A DNA stretch of 64,000 nucleotides from Lysinibacillus sp. FSL W8-0992 (GTDB lineage: Bacteria; Bacillota; Bacilli; Bacillales_A; Planococcaceae): NCBI RefSeq assembly GCF_038008685.1, contig NZ_JBBOZQ010000001.1, forward strand, positions 3,472,001-3,536,000. The letters are read 5' to 3'. The translations under genes and the position numbers were made by a program. Shown one piece after another: positions 32,342 to 41,288 of the stretch. Every line of letters starts with the position of its first letter. Positions within the stretch are counted from its first letter, which is position 1. The notes under the pieces are model-generated. The model had not been told where the DNA came from, ran no database searches, and was given only the letters and a program-made list of their open reading frames with translations.

Positions 32342-33764
32342 TTAGGATAAATACCTCCTCACTTACAGGAAACTGAATTTGAGTATGTGTACCTTGTTCA
32401 CTAGGGATAATTGTAAATGTGCCAGCTAAATCATATTCAACAAGCCTTGTAATAATCTCCATTCCAAATGATGCCTTCACCTCGTGCATGCCAACGCCGT
32501 TGTCGGAAATATGAAGTGAAATATAAGAAGCATCCTGAAGAAATTGAATATCGATTATTCCTTCCTCGCGCTCGATAAAAGCATACTTTAATGCATTTTG
32601 TAGTAGCTCACAAATAATTAATGCGAGTGAAACAGCTTTTTTCGAATGACAATATAGCTGAATATCATCATCGTGGAAGACTAATTGAATGGATTGTGTA
32701 TTGGTAGTACCAATCATTTTATGCCCTATCTTTTTAGACAAAGCGATAACGTCCACTTTTTCTTCCGCATTATCCTCATTTTCTAAAATAAGTTCATAGA
32801 CAGTGGAAATACTATATATTCGATTTAATGCCTCTTGAAAAGCACTTGCATTTGAAGCTGCTAGGTCATTTCGCATTTGCAATCGCAATAGGCTTGTAAC
32901 CGTTTGTAAATTATTTTTCACACGATGATGAATTTCTCGTATAGCAAATGTCTTCATCATCAGTTCATTTTCTTTCAGCTTTAACTCTGTCAGATCATGA
33001 ATAATAAGAAGTGTCACTTTATCATGTTGACTGCGAATTGGGATTTTTTTCACTATAAACGATTTACGATCAATCGTAATTTCTAAGAAAAAGACATCGT
33101 CGCCTTTATCATAGACCTCTTGTAAAAAAGGTAAAATTTTATCCAACGCAATATTGTTAAAATGCTCTAGCCCTGAAAGCTCCGTAATAAAACGGTAGCC
33201 TGCTGGATTGCTATAAATCACTTTGTTTTCATGATTTGTGAGAATAATTGACTCTACTAATAAATCAGACACAACAGGAATTGGTTGCGAATTTGGCTCG
33301 ACGATATGCTCAATTAAAGCAAAAGGCATATTTTGAAAATCATCCTTTGGTGCAGTTTGCATTTTGACCTTTTTTTCTTGAATCAACATGGCAATAACCT
33401 GTCCCTCGTCATTAAAGACAGGAACAACATTTTGTTCAACGGTTATACCTTCCTGTGTGATTGCTCGAGAAATGGATGATTTTTCTTTATATTTAAAAGC
33501 TGCAAATACTGCTGGTTCAAAGCTTTCAAATACGATTTTTCCAATCACTGATTTTTCGTATAAACCAATTTCTTTTGTAGGGAATGCCTCTGCCACAACA
33601 ATTGCATGTGGTAAATTTTCCACCATGCAATCTATAAACATATAGCAATCTGTCAATTCAGCATAATAGGAAAGTGTAGTTTCAAGCTCTACTAACTTCT
33701 CGATATCTGTTTCGGATAAGTTTGTATATTTACTACACAGCGTTTGAATGCTCGACAGGTCCAC
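32334..33764 (-). CDS. eutW: Ethanolamine sensor histidine kinase EutW
   Basis: 476 aa, cytoplasmic; no membrane spans. The N-terminal sensor region (about 1-140, H_kinase_N-like) is followed by a PAS-like part (160-260), then a HisKA_2 dimerisation domain with the phospho-His in REIHHRVKNNLQTVTSLLRLQ and a HATPase domain (CELLQNALKYAF and HISDNGVGMHE). GTG at 33764 is taken as the start, but its ribosome binding site (AGGGGG) directly touches it, so initiation a few codons further on is possible. It heads the operon 50-60 bases behind a good promoter. Confidence 0.92.
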   Translation of the reverse strand: MDLSSIQTLCSKYTNLSETDIEKLVELETTLSYYAELTDCYMFIDCMVENLPHAIVVAEAFPTKEIGLYEKSVIGKIVFESFEPAVFAAFKYKEKSSISRAITQEGITVEQNVVPVFNDEGQVIAMLIQEKKVKMQTAPKDDFQNMPFALIEHIVEPNSQPIPVVSDLLVESIILTNHENKVIYSNPAGYRFITELSGLEHFNNIALDKILPFLQEVYDKGDDVFFLEITIDRKSFIVKKIPIRSQHDKVTLLIIHDLTELKLKENELMMKTFAIREIHHRVKNNLQTVTSLLRLQMRNDLAASNASAFQEALNRIYSISTVYELILENEDNAEEKVDVIALSKKIGHKMIGTTNTQSIQLVFHDDDIQLYCHSKKAVSLALIICELLQNALKYAFIEREEGIIDIQFLQDASYISLHISDNGVGMHEVKASFGMEIITRLVEYDLAGTFTIIPSEQGTHTQIQFPVSEEVFILND

Positions 33765-33821
33765 CCCCTATCATAGAATACTCACCAGTAATCGTAACTA
33801 TTCCTTAAATTTCTTGTCATC

Positions 33822-33851
33822 ATTATAAACCTTCTGCAAAATTATTTTCAA
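33822..33851 (-). promoter_or_regulatory. SigA-type promoter of the eut operon
   Basis: TTGAAA (33851-33846), 18-base spacer, TATAAT (33827-33822) on the minus strand. Predicted start near 33815, about 50 bases before the eutW start. Confidence 0.75.
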
Positions 33852-33980
33852 GAAGAAAAATTTTGTGCTTCAATCAATTACATCACATTACAAAGAACTA
33901 TATAGTTTAAAAGAGAAATATTCAACACTTTTTTTCGACATTATATAAATATCATGACGTTATTATTATTTCAATATATC

Positions 33981-34016
33981 AAAAAAGCGAGTTTGCATCG
34001 ATGGCAAACTCGCTTT
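33981..34016 (-). terminator. Terminator of the ypvA transcript
   Basis: Ten-bp stem gcgagtttgc (33988-33997) with gcaaactcgc (34005-34014), flanked by A-run and T-run, so it can also act in the plus direction. Confidence 0.9.
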
Positions 34017-34019
34017 TTT

Positions 34020-35927
34020 CTATTTTATTTCTGGTGTTACTGCTAAAATATTTTCAAATGTTTCACGCTGTTTGGCTTCTTCCTCATTTAACAAAATATG
34101 AATATCGCCATGATCGTTAGATGTACGAATTAATCGTCCCATTCCCTGTTGTAGACGTAATTGCATAAAAGGTAATTCTACTTCTTCATACGGATTTTCA
34201 GCAAATGTCCGTTTTGCGTCAAACAATGGATCATGTGGAGGGAAAGGCAAGTCATAAATTATGACACGTGTCAGTGCTTCTTCAGGTAAATCTAAACCTT
34301 CCCATAAATGATAGGAACATAACGTTTTTACAGTACCTTCTTGGAAATCACGAACAATTGCAGATAGTTCACGATCTCCCTCAAATGCAACATGCATACG
34401 TTCCATAAGAGGCAATTCCGCTTTAAAGTTTAACATCGCTTGTTTTGATTTAAATAATATTAATGTTTTTTCACCATCTCCCAACAGTTGTTGGACACGA
34501 GCTGTTTTATTATTTTGAGATAGTTCATGCAAGTAAATTCTCATCACCGCTTCGTAATCAAAAGGTGACGGAACTGAGAATGATTGGTAATTATGAATGC
34601 CAAGACTATAAGCAATATATGAGAAATCCTTATTGACAGATAGTGTTGCAGAAGAAAATACAATAGGAAGCTTTTTCGAGAATAATTTTTCTTCTAAAAC
34701 TTCTGTAATAAGTCGTGGCATAATGACAAGCGTTTCCTCACCATCTGTTTCCTCTAGCCAGTCAACTGCATCACCTTGCGCTGTAAAAATGCGAAGTGAA
34801 GCTTGATATTGCTCCAAATACTCTTCTGCCATATTTAACTCATACTCTGGAATCATATACATTTCTGATTCAAAAACAAATTCCTCAAGCAGTATTTCGA
34901 CATCTTGAATAAGTTGTTTACCGTATTTTAAAAGTGTTGCAGATTTGTTTATACGCTTACGTTCTTCCTCAGAAGCTACAATATCATCACGCAGCTGATC
35001 AAAAAATAGTTCGTGATCGTCTTGTAATTTTTCCATTGCATACAAAGTTCGTTCACGTACACCGTCTACCATTAAACGTTCTAATAGTGGAACAATCGTC
35101 GTTGCTTGAACTTTGTACGTCATTGCTTTCTGCGCAGCGTACTCTAATAAATGTCCTTCATCTAGCACCATCATTGATACTTCTGGAAGTAACGCTAACT
35201 GTCCTTCACGTTCACGCGACTCTTTCGTTGCTAAATGCTCCATTAAAAAGTCTTGCGAGCAAATAATTAAATCCGTTGATTTACGGTAATGTGCACGGTG
35301 AAGGGTTTGACCGCAACGATTACGTAGATCACATACCGAACATTGCATAATCGCGTTATAATTCACTTTGTGCCAATCTTCATCACTAACCGTTGGATAA
35401 TCACTGCGGTCACCGTATGGTTGCACAGCAATCATCGAGCCTTGGGCATATACGCCGTCAGGAATTGAAAATGCTATATCATCAATCCACTCATCTGTTT
35501 CGACTTTTTCAGCTTCCTCGAAACGCTTTAAGCATAAATATTGATCACGTGATTTCGCTAAACGTACATCAATTTCTAAACCGAGTGTTTTTTGTAATTT
35601 ATAAATATCGCCGCCCTCTTTAACGAGCTGATCGATTAATGTTTCATCTGCACAGGCTATTAATGCTGGTTTACCTGTATAGCGTGCATAGGATACAGCA
35701 GGTAATAAATAGGCAATCGTTTTCCCTGTTCCTACTCCCGCTTCAGCAAATAATACATTTTTCTCTTTTAAAGCCTGTTCAATTTGATAAGCCATAAAAA
35801 TTTGCTCATCTCGGCATTCAAATCCCTTTTCTGGTAATTCATCATAAAGGACGTCTCCCATCCAGTCACCTAATGACTCGAAAAACGAGCGATCCTTCGT
35901 TAATGCAAATGGTAAAGATTTACGCAA
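34020..35927 (-). CDS. ypvA: DinG-family ATP-dependent DNA helicase
   Basis: 635 aa from TTG 35927. That start is preferred because GAGGGGGAACGTCAA precedes it and a TATAAT box lies between it and the upstream ATG at 35996. XPD/DinG-like superfamily 2 helicase: Walker A FAEAGVGTGKTIAYLLPA, Fe-S cysteines in the MQCSVCDLRNRCGQT region and an upstream YLCLKRFE Cys, motif II VLDEGHLLEY, motif III SSATLS, and motif VI QQGMGRLIRT. It unwinds DNA in repair. In B. subtilis ypvA lies between ypwA and ypsC; ypsC is still adjacent here (15 bases beyond the longer frame). Confidence 0.93.
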   Translation of the reverse strand: MRKSLPFALTKDRSFFESLGDWMGDVLYDELPEKGFECRDEQIFMAYQIEQALKEKNVLFAEAGVGTGKTIAYLLPAVSYARYTGKPALIACADETLIDQLVKEGGDIYKLQKTLGLEIDVRLAKSRDQYLCLKRFEEAEKVETDEWIDDIAFSIPDGVYAQGSMIAVQPYGDRSDYPTVSDEDWHKVNYNAIMQCSVCDLRNRCGQTLHRAHYRKSTDLIICSQDFLMEHLATKESREREGQLALLPEVSMMVLDEGHLLEYAAQKAMTYKVQATTIVPLLERLMVDGVRERTLYAMEKLQDDHELFFDQLRDDIVASEEERKRINKSATLLKYGKQLIQDVEILLEEFVFESEMYMIPEYELNMAEEYLEQYQASLRIFTAQGDAVDWLEETDGEETLVIMPRLITEVLEEKLFSKKLPIVFSSATLSVNKDFSYIAYSLGIHNYQSFSVPSPFDYEAVMRIYLHELSQNNKTARVQQLLGDGEKTLILFKSKQAMLNFKAELPLMERMHVAFEGDRELSAIVRDFQEGTVKTLCSYHLWEGLDLPEEALTRVIIYDLPFPPHDPLFDAKRTFAENPYEEVELPFMQLRLQQGMGRLIRTSNDHGDIHILLNEEEAKQRETFENILAVTPEIK

Positions 35928-36011
35928 TTGACGTTCCCCCTCATACAATCTGTTCCTATTATACGCGACGAAACGGAAGATAAGAAAAAATCTCACCTTC
36001 CGTTACTCTAG

Positions 36012-37148
36012 TTAGTCTCTTTTAGACTTTTGTCCCCAGTATTGATAATAATTCGTTTCAATAAAACCATTGAATAACTTACGTCTTTTCGTCGATTGAC
36101 GACCGTACAATTCTTCAAAGTTTTTCATGGAGGACAGCATGTACACTGACCAAGTTGGGTAGTTTTTCATGACTTGACCTAAATCACGAATGACCTGCTC
36201 CACAACTTCTACATCACCAATACGTTCACCGTATGGTGGATTCCCAATCATAACGCCATCTGTAAGCAGTGTTGTAAAATCACGAGCTTGCATTTGTTTG
36301 AACGTAATAATGTCCCCAAAACCTGCTTCGAGGGCATTTTCTTGCGCAATACTCACCATGCGATGATCAATATCTGAACCAATAATCTCAAGTGGTTGAT
36401 CATAATTGGCTATGCTATCTGCTTCATCTCGAACCGCTTCCCAAATTTTCGCTTTCATCCAAGGCCAACTCTCCGAAATAAATTCTCGGTTATAGCCTGG
36501 TGCGATATTTTGTCCGAACATTGCTGCTTCTAGAGCAATCGTACCTGACCCACAAAATGGATCTACAAATGGTCGATTCGGATTCCATTTTGAAATCTGA
36601 ACGAGTGCAGCGGCTAAAGTTTCTTTTAACGGTGCTTCCCCTTGAGCTTGTCGGTAGCCACGCTTATGTAAGCCAGCGCCAGAAGTATCAATGGTAAGTG
36701 TAGCCACATCTTTTAAAATTGAAACTTCAATTTTATAAGTTGCACCAGATTCATCTAAAAATCCAAGACGTTTGTAATGCTGCTTCATGCGTTCTACAAT
36801 TGCTTTTTTCGTAATTGCTTGGCAATCTGGCACACTAAATAATTTAGACTTTACCGATTTTCCTGACACAGGAAATGATGCGTCTACTGGTAAATATTTT
36901 TCCCATGGTAACGCCTTTACACTTTCAAACAGTTGCTCAAAAGACTTTGCAGGAAATTGTCCTACAACAATTTTCACACGATCTGCTACACGGAGCCATA
37001 AGTTCGTGCGGGCAATGGCCGTTTCATCACCTTCAAAATAAACCTTGCCATTTTCGACTGTCGTTTCGTAACCGAGAGCCTGTACTTCTTGTGCTACAAT
37101 CGCTTCTAAGCCCATTGCAGCCGTTGCTACTAATTTATAGTTTGCCAT
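36012..37148 (-). CDS. ypsC: THUMP-domain class I SAM-dependent RNA methyltransferase (RlmL/YpsC type)
   Basis: 378 aa. The N-terminal THUMP region (about 1-160, ATAAMGLEAIVAQEVQALGY and FERV-type beta strands) binds RNA. The methyltransferase domain (about 165-375) shows FVDPFCGSGTIALEAAMFG, IIGSDIDHRMVSIAQENA and the catalytic MIGNPPYGERIG. The family methylates guanosine N2 in 23S rRNA. ATG follows the stop of the GGDEF-EAL gene by 3 bases, with AAGGAAGGAAATAATGT as ribosome binding site inside that gene's end, so the two are cotranscribed. Confidence 0.94.
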   Translation of the reverse strand: MANYKLVATAAMGLEAIVAQEVQALGYETTVENGKVYFEGDETAIARTNLWLRVADRVKIVVGQFPAKSFEQLFESVKALPWEKYLPVDASFPVSGKSVKSKLFSVPDCQAITKKAIVERMKQHYKRLGFLDESGATYKIEVSILKDVATLTIDTSGAGLHKRGYRQAQGEAPLKETLAAALVQISKWNPNRPFVDPFCGSGTIALEAAMFGQNIAPGYNREFISESWPWMKAKIWEAVRDEADSIANYDQPLEIIGSDIDHRMVSIAQENALEAGFGDIITFKQMQARDFTTLLTDGVMIGNPPYGERIGDVEVVEQVIRDLGQVMKNYPTWSVYMLSSMKNFEELYGRQSTKRRKLFNGFIETNYYQYWGQKSKRD

Positions 37149-37151
37149 ACA

Positions 37152-38891
37152 TTATTTCCTTCCTTGATGTTCAATTTCCCAAAACTCGATATACTCCAGC
37201 AATTCGGGAAGTGGTAATGGTTTGCTGTAATAATAGCCTTGGATAATATCACAGTTCATTTTCCGTAGTATATCCACTTGTTGCGCTTGTTCTACACCTT
37301 CTGCTACAACTTTCATTTTTAGACGATGTGACATTTGAATAATGGCATCTACAACTGCCTGTTTTTCATCGAGCGAACTAATATGTTGAATGAAGCTACG
37401 ATCAATTTTTAAACAATCGAGAGGGAATCGAACTAAATAGCTCAGCGATGAATAGCCTGTACCAAAATCATCAATCGAAATTTTAAAGCCTAGTTGCTTT
37501 AGTCGAACGAGCTTGCTAACCGTTTCCGAAGCACTATTCATGACAGTGCGCTCTGTAACTTCTATTTCAAAATTGTTTGCTGACGTGTTATATCGTTCCA
37601 ATATTGTCTGAATCGACTCTAAAAAGTTTTGCTGCTTAAAATGAATGCTTGAAATATTAATTGCAATCGGAATTTTACGACCAAATTGTTGTAATTTAAT
37701 TGCTGCTTCACAAGCCATTTCAATAATAACTTCGCTTAAAGGAATGATAAGACCTGTCTCCTCAGCATATGGAATAAATTCTGCTGGAGATACAAATCCA
37801 AGTCTTTCATTATTCCAGCGAACGAGTGCCTCAAGTCCTTGAATATGTTCATTTTCCACCGTAATTTTCGGTTGGAAATGCAGCTCAAATTCGCGATTTT
37901 CAATTGCTCTACGTAACTCTGAATCTAACAATAGAACACGCTGACTGTCAGTTTGCAATTCATCAAAATAAAATGAATAGCTATTAAGACCATTCTTTTT
38001 AGAATAGGTCATCGCTTTATCTGAACAAGTAATAAGTTGCTCAGACGTCACCCCATCAGCAGGATACATACTAATCCCAATACTTGTGGAGATAAAGACA
38101 TCTTGTCCATTTATATTCATCGGTTGTTCTATAATTCCAATAATTTGTTCAGCAAATTTCGCAGCTTCTCGAACATTTTTTACTTTCGTTAATGTAACGA
38201 TAAATTCATCTCCGCCGTACCTAGCAATGATATCTTTGTTTTTTAGCAATGTTTGAATACGTTTTGCTGCTTCTACAAGAATCGTATCACCTACTGCATG
38301 ACCTAACGTATCATTTATTTGTTTAAATCTGTCCAAATCAAGGAAATAGACAGCATGCTGTACTGAATGAGAAATAGTAGAAGACGATTCTAGTAGGCTA
38401 TCCATTCTCTCAATATAAGCAAATCGATTTGATACATCTGTTAAGGAATCTGTTAACAAACGTTTTTCCAGTTCATTTTCTACTATTTTTCTTTCAGAGA
38501 GATCTGTGAAAATACCACAATAATTTGTGATTTCTCCCATATCATTTGTGATGCTAACAATTGTTAACCATTCAGGATACACGTCTCCTGTTTTACGACG
38601 ATTCCAAATTTCACCTTGCCATATTCCTTCTTGTCGAATCTTTTCCCACATTGTCAAATAGAAGGATAACTCATGTACACCTGACTGCAACACCGCGGGC
38701 GTTTTCCCCATCACTTCATCACGTTTATAGCCTGTAACGAATTCAAATGCTGGATTAACCATCTCTATTTTCTTATGTTTATCCGTAATCATAATGCCTT
38801 CAGATACATTTTCAAAAATTTTCTTCAGTAAGGAAGTGGGGTATTTAGAAATCGAATTAATCTTCTCCAGATTATTAATTACTCCGCCCAT
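37152..38891 (-). CDS. PAS-GGDEF-EAL cyclic-di-GMP protein
   Basis: 579 aa, cytoplasmic. PAS (residues 20-140: VSEGIMITDKHKKIEMVNPA with the PAC part CGIFTDLSERK), GGDEF (150-310) and EAL (325-570). The cyclase site is intact: IIARYGGDEFIVTL. So is the phosphodiesterase site: LEALVRWNNERL, IAINISSIHF, SIDDFGTGYSSLSYL, LKIDRSFI, VVAEGVEQAQQ and QGYYYSKPL. It could therefore make or degrade c-di-GMP depending on the PAS signal. Its stop lies 3 bases before ypsC. Upstream is a long GC-rich leader that ends about 25 bases before the start. Confidence 0.93.
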   Translation of the reverse strand: MGGVINNLEKINSISKYPTSLLKKIFENVSEGIMITDKHKKIEMVNPAFEFVTGYKRDEVMGKTPAVLQSGVHELSFYLTMWEKIRQEGIWQGEIWNRRKTGDVYPEWLTIVSITNDMGEITNYCGIFTDLSERKIVENELEKRLLTDSLTDVSNRFAYIERMDSLLESSSTISHSVQHAVYFLDLDRFKQINDTLGHAVGDTILVEAAKRIQTLLKNKDIIARYGGDEFIVTLTKVKNVREAAKFAEQIIGIIEQPMNINGQDVFISTSIGISMYPADGVTSEQLITCSDKAMTYSKKNGLNSYSFYFDELQTDSQRVLLLDSELRRAIENREFELHFQPKITVENEHIQGLEALVRWNNERLGFVSPAEFIPYAEETGLIIPLSEVIIEMACEAAIKLQQFGRKIPIAINISSIHFKQQNFLESIQTILERYNTSANNFEIEVTERTVMNSASETVSKLVRLKQLGFKISIDDFGTGYSSLSYLVRFPLDCLKIDRSFIQHISSLDEKQAVVDAIIQMSHRLKMKVVAEGVEQAQQVDILRKMNCDIIQGYYYSKPLPLPELLEYIEFWEIEHQGRK

Positions 38892-38924
38892 GTTTCCGCT
38901 CCATCCTATCTATCGATACTACCC

Positions 38925-39085
38925 TTATTTTTAGAAAAGCGCGTTCCTACTTTTTGCGTAGGTATGTATGTCGCGTCCATACGATAACGGTGATGTTATG
39001 ACTTCGAAGCGTATCGACAAAGGCGCGGCCAACATGGTGTTAGCCTAACCTTAGGCGTATATCGCGCATGACTAGACATCATAAG
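38925..39085 (-). ncRNA. GC-rich structured leader or small RNA upstream of the GGDEF-EAL gene
   Basis: An island of clearly higher GC within AT-rich DNA, without a frame. In the minus-strand RNA I can draw CCTAAGGTTAGG, GTTGGC/GCTAAC-type pairings, and a terminal hairpin CGCG..CCTAC-gcaaaaa-GTAGG..CGCG followed by TTTTC, which looks like a weak terminator just before the gene. This could be an independent small RNA or a riboswitch-type leader. I could not match it to the c-di-GMP-I or -II consensus, or to another known class. Confidence 0.4.
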
Positions 39086-39110
39086 TAATAGATACAACTT
39101 TAATTAGTTC

Positions 39111-39141
39111 AAAAGAAAAGCTCTCCACCGAATTGGAGAGC
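39111..39141 (-). terminator. Terminator of rnpB
   Basis: GCTCTCCAATTCGGTGGAGA and GC form an 8-bp stem (39141-39120), followed by TTTTCTTTT on the minus strand. Confidence 0.85.
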
Positions 39142-39162
39142 GCTTGTTATTTCATAGTTAAG

Positions 39163-39558
39163 CATCAAAAAATTCAATAAGCCATGTTTTGTTCCCGAGT
39201 ACTCAAACAGCTTGCGCCTCGTACGACCGGGCAGTAATCATCTATCTACAGAGCAAACTCTGTCCCTCTATCCGTTCAATTCCTTCAAGAGAGTGCCCCT
39301 ACCATAATTTGGGTTTCTCACTCGTGGGGTTTACCTCGTTCCACCTTGTATGTTTCCAAACAAGCTTCGTCACTGTGGCACTTTCAGGAAGTGTCAACCA
39401 TATCAAATAGACTTAGGTCTTCCTTCCGCCGTCAGCTTTAAGCTGCCTTACCTTATTTTTTCAGTAAGCACGAACACTACGGCCATCGCAGAACCGTGTG
39501 AGCATGGACTTTCCTCTACGACGTCTAGCGTCGCAGCGATTACTCGAATTTCATGATG
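39163..39558 (-). ncRNA. rnpB: RNase P RNA (bacterial B type)
   Basis: About 396 nt. On the minus strand the universally conserved blocks appear in order: GAGGAAAGTCCATGCTC near the 5' end, CGTAGTGTTCGTGC, GAAAGTGCCACAGTGACGAA, GTGGAACG-GGTAAACCCC, GAGAAACCCAAATT-TGGTAGGGGC, AGATAGATGATTACTGCC, and the 3' GGAACAAAACATGGCTTA. P1 is closed by CATCA at the 5' end and TGATG at the 3' end. The layout is that of B. subtilis rnpB. It lies between gpsB and ypsC as in Bacillus. Confidence 0.97.
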
Positions 39559-39566
39559 ATACGAAG

Positions 39567-39595
39567 ATTATACTAGAGTTTTATGATAAATACAA
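39567..39595 (-). promoter_or_regulatory. Promoter of rnpB
   Basis: TTGTAT (39595-39590), 17-base spacer, TATAAT (39572-39567) on the minus strand. The expected start coincides with the drawn 5' end of the RNA. Confidence 0.85.
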
Positions 39596-39610
39596 TGTAT
39601 ATGATAAAAA

Positions 39611-39910
39611 TTATTCGTAAAGCTTGCTACCAAATACATGTTTTTCTAAATTTGAAAGTCGTTTGAGAATATCAAAGTTGGTTGTACCTGCTGCTGAAAC
39701 AGCTGGTTGCGGTTGTCTCTTTGGCGTATTTTCTATTTCTTCTTTTAGCTGTTTATTCTCTTCTTTCAGTTGAGCAACAACTTTTTCAAACGTTTCGTAA
39801 TCTTGAATTATTTCATCAAGAAAAGAATCGACCTCTTCTACATTGTAGCCTTTAAAGTTTTTCTTAAATTCCTTTTCAAGAATCATTTTTGAAGTTAATT
39901 TAATGTCCAT
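39611..39910 (-). CDS. gpsB: Cell-division/elongation coordinator GpsB
   Basis: 99 aa, cytosolic coiled coil. The DivIVA-like membrane-binding N-terminus is [20 protein letters not shown], residues 10-29, followed by the coiled coil [20 protein letters not shown], a Pro/Gln linker, and the short C-terminal trimerisation part [17 protein letters not shown]. GpsB shuttles PBP1 (PonA) between side wall and septum; ponA is 6 kb away in the same window. RBS GGAAGGGCGATG. Confidence 0.96.
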   Translation of the reverse strand: MDIKLTSKMILEKEFKKNFKGYNVEEVDSFLDEIIQDYETFEKVVAQLKEENKQLKEEIENTPKRQPQPAVSAAGTTNFDILKRLSNLEKHVFGSKLYE

Positions 39911-40031
39911 TCACATCGCCCTTCCTCGCACTACATACACGAATTCATTATAGCATATTTCCTAACATTATATCGTCTGAAACCATCAATTGTAAGGCTA
40001 AACTTGTCGTTTCTTGCGCTTACCCGGGAAA

Positions 40032-41279
40032 TTATTGCTTATTTCCTAATCTGTGCAACCTCTTTTCCCAAGAAATTGCCCATTTTTGTTTTTGTTCCAT
40101 TCGCCATTCCTCAGTCGAAGTAATCAATTGTATGCCTTCTAATGTATAATTAATGGCCTGCTTGTAATCTTTCATTTGATGCTCATAGAGCATAGCTAAT
40201 TGTTCTAAAGCATGCAACTTTTTTCGTGGCTCTATAAAGTGGAGTGAAGCAACAAAAGCATCGATTGCATCGCTAAATTGCTTATTTTTTTTAAGTTGAA
40301 TTGCCAAATAAAATTGAGCATTGCCCGCTTCTCGCGCATCAAATTGTGTCGTTACCTTTTCTAAAACGTTAACACTTTGGGGGCTTTTCTTTAGATCAGC
40401 ATACCATTTCCCGATATTCGTGTAAGTATTGGCTGATTCATCGCTCGCCTCTTCAAATAATAAGTTAGTAGAATGAACATACAAGGTTATGAGCGATAGC
40501 AAATCCCATTCGTTATGAATAAGGACCTTCATAAGTGCATCAGGCACACCACTTTTCACAGCATCAAGATAAATGATTGGTGCTAAATAGCCAGGGATAT
40601 CGCCTATACGAGAAAAGCCAAGCTTCTCCTCTTCTACTGATTTTAATTTCATGCGCTCCATATCATTTTTCCATAATCGCTTCGAGCTATGCAGTAAATC
40701 TATTTGGCGCTGTGTTCGTAATTTAGGTAATACTTTTTGGTTGAGGGTCCAACGTGTTTCAAGTTGTGGCCAATCAAAACTTTTACCATTATACGTAATA
40801 ATCGTCGCTGTTTTTTGCCAAAGCCTAGATTCAAATAACAGGGCAGCTTCATGCCCTGGATCTGCTAAAACATATTGCGTTAAGACAAAATCATGATCTG
40901 TCAGTTCTAAAAAGCCCAGAAGAAAAATTTGTGTCCCAACACCTTTTAACCCAGTCGTTTCTGTATCAAAAAACAGTACTTGCTCACCCATATTTAATGC
41001 ATAAGGATGTTCAAAATCAGCACTTTGCCATTTTGTTAGCGCGTCAAAAAATGACTGCAATTGATAGTGACCGTGCTGATAATTGAATGGATAATGCACT
41101 TGTCGTTTAAAAACGATGCCAAAGTCATTTTCGATGCGCGTAAGACCTGCCTTTTCCCACTGACCCGCATAGTGAGGAGCACTCGGCTTTTGAAAGATTT
41201 GTTCTTCGTTAGCTACCTGTTTTTCTACTTTTTTTCCTAGCATTTTTTTCATTTGTAGTATTTTATTTTCGTAAGACAT
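40032..41279 (-). CDS. mrfB: DEDDh exonuclease MrfB (YprB)
   Basis: 415 aa from ATG 41279; the frame extends three codons to a GTG at 41288. RNase H-like exonuclease with the DEDDh residues visible: VLFFDTETTGLKG (Asp, Glu), IITYNGKSFDWPQL (Asp), and LIHNEWDLLSLI (His-x4-Asp). The C-terminal third (about 290-400) is TPR-like (YTNIGKWYADLKKSPQSV, AIDAFVASLHFIE). In B. subtilis MrfB works with the helicase MrfA in mitomycin C repair. Here mrfA lies 700 bases upstream on the same strand rather than immediately adjacent. Confidence 0.92.
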   Translation of the reverse strand: MSYENKILQMKKMLGKKVEKQVANEEQIFQKPSAPHYAGQWEKAGLTRIENDFGIVFKRQVHYPFNYQHGHYQLQSFFDALTKWQSADFEHPYALNMGEQVLFFDTETTGLKGVGTQIFLLGFLELTDHDFVLTQYVLADPGHEAALLFESRLWQKTATIITYNGKSFDWPQLETRWTLNQKVLPKLRTQRQIDLLHSSKRLWKNDMERMKLKSVEEEKLGFSRIGDIPGYLAPIIYLDAVKSGVPDALMKVLIHNEWDLLSLITLYVHSTNLLFEEASDESANTYTNIGKWYADLKKSPQSVNVLEKVTTQFDAREAGNAQFYLAIQLKKNKQFSDAIDAFVASLHFIEPRKKLHALEQLAMLYEHQMKDYKQAINYTLEGIQLITSTEEWRMEQKQKWAISWEKRLHRLGNKQ

Positions 41280-41288
41280 TAACTTCAC

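Noticed and set aside
38925-39085. c-di-GMP riboswitch before the GGDEF-EAL gene
   Set aside because: Searched by eye for the GEMM-I and GEMM-II conserved cores; neither is present.
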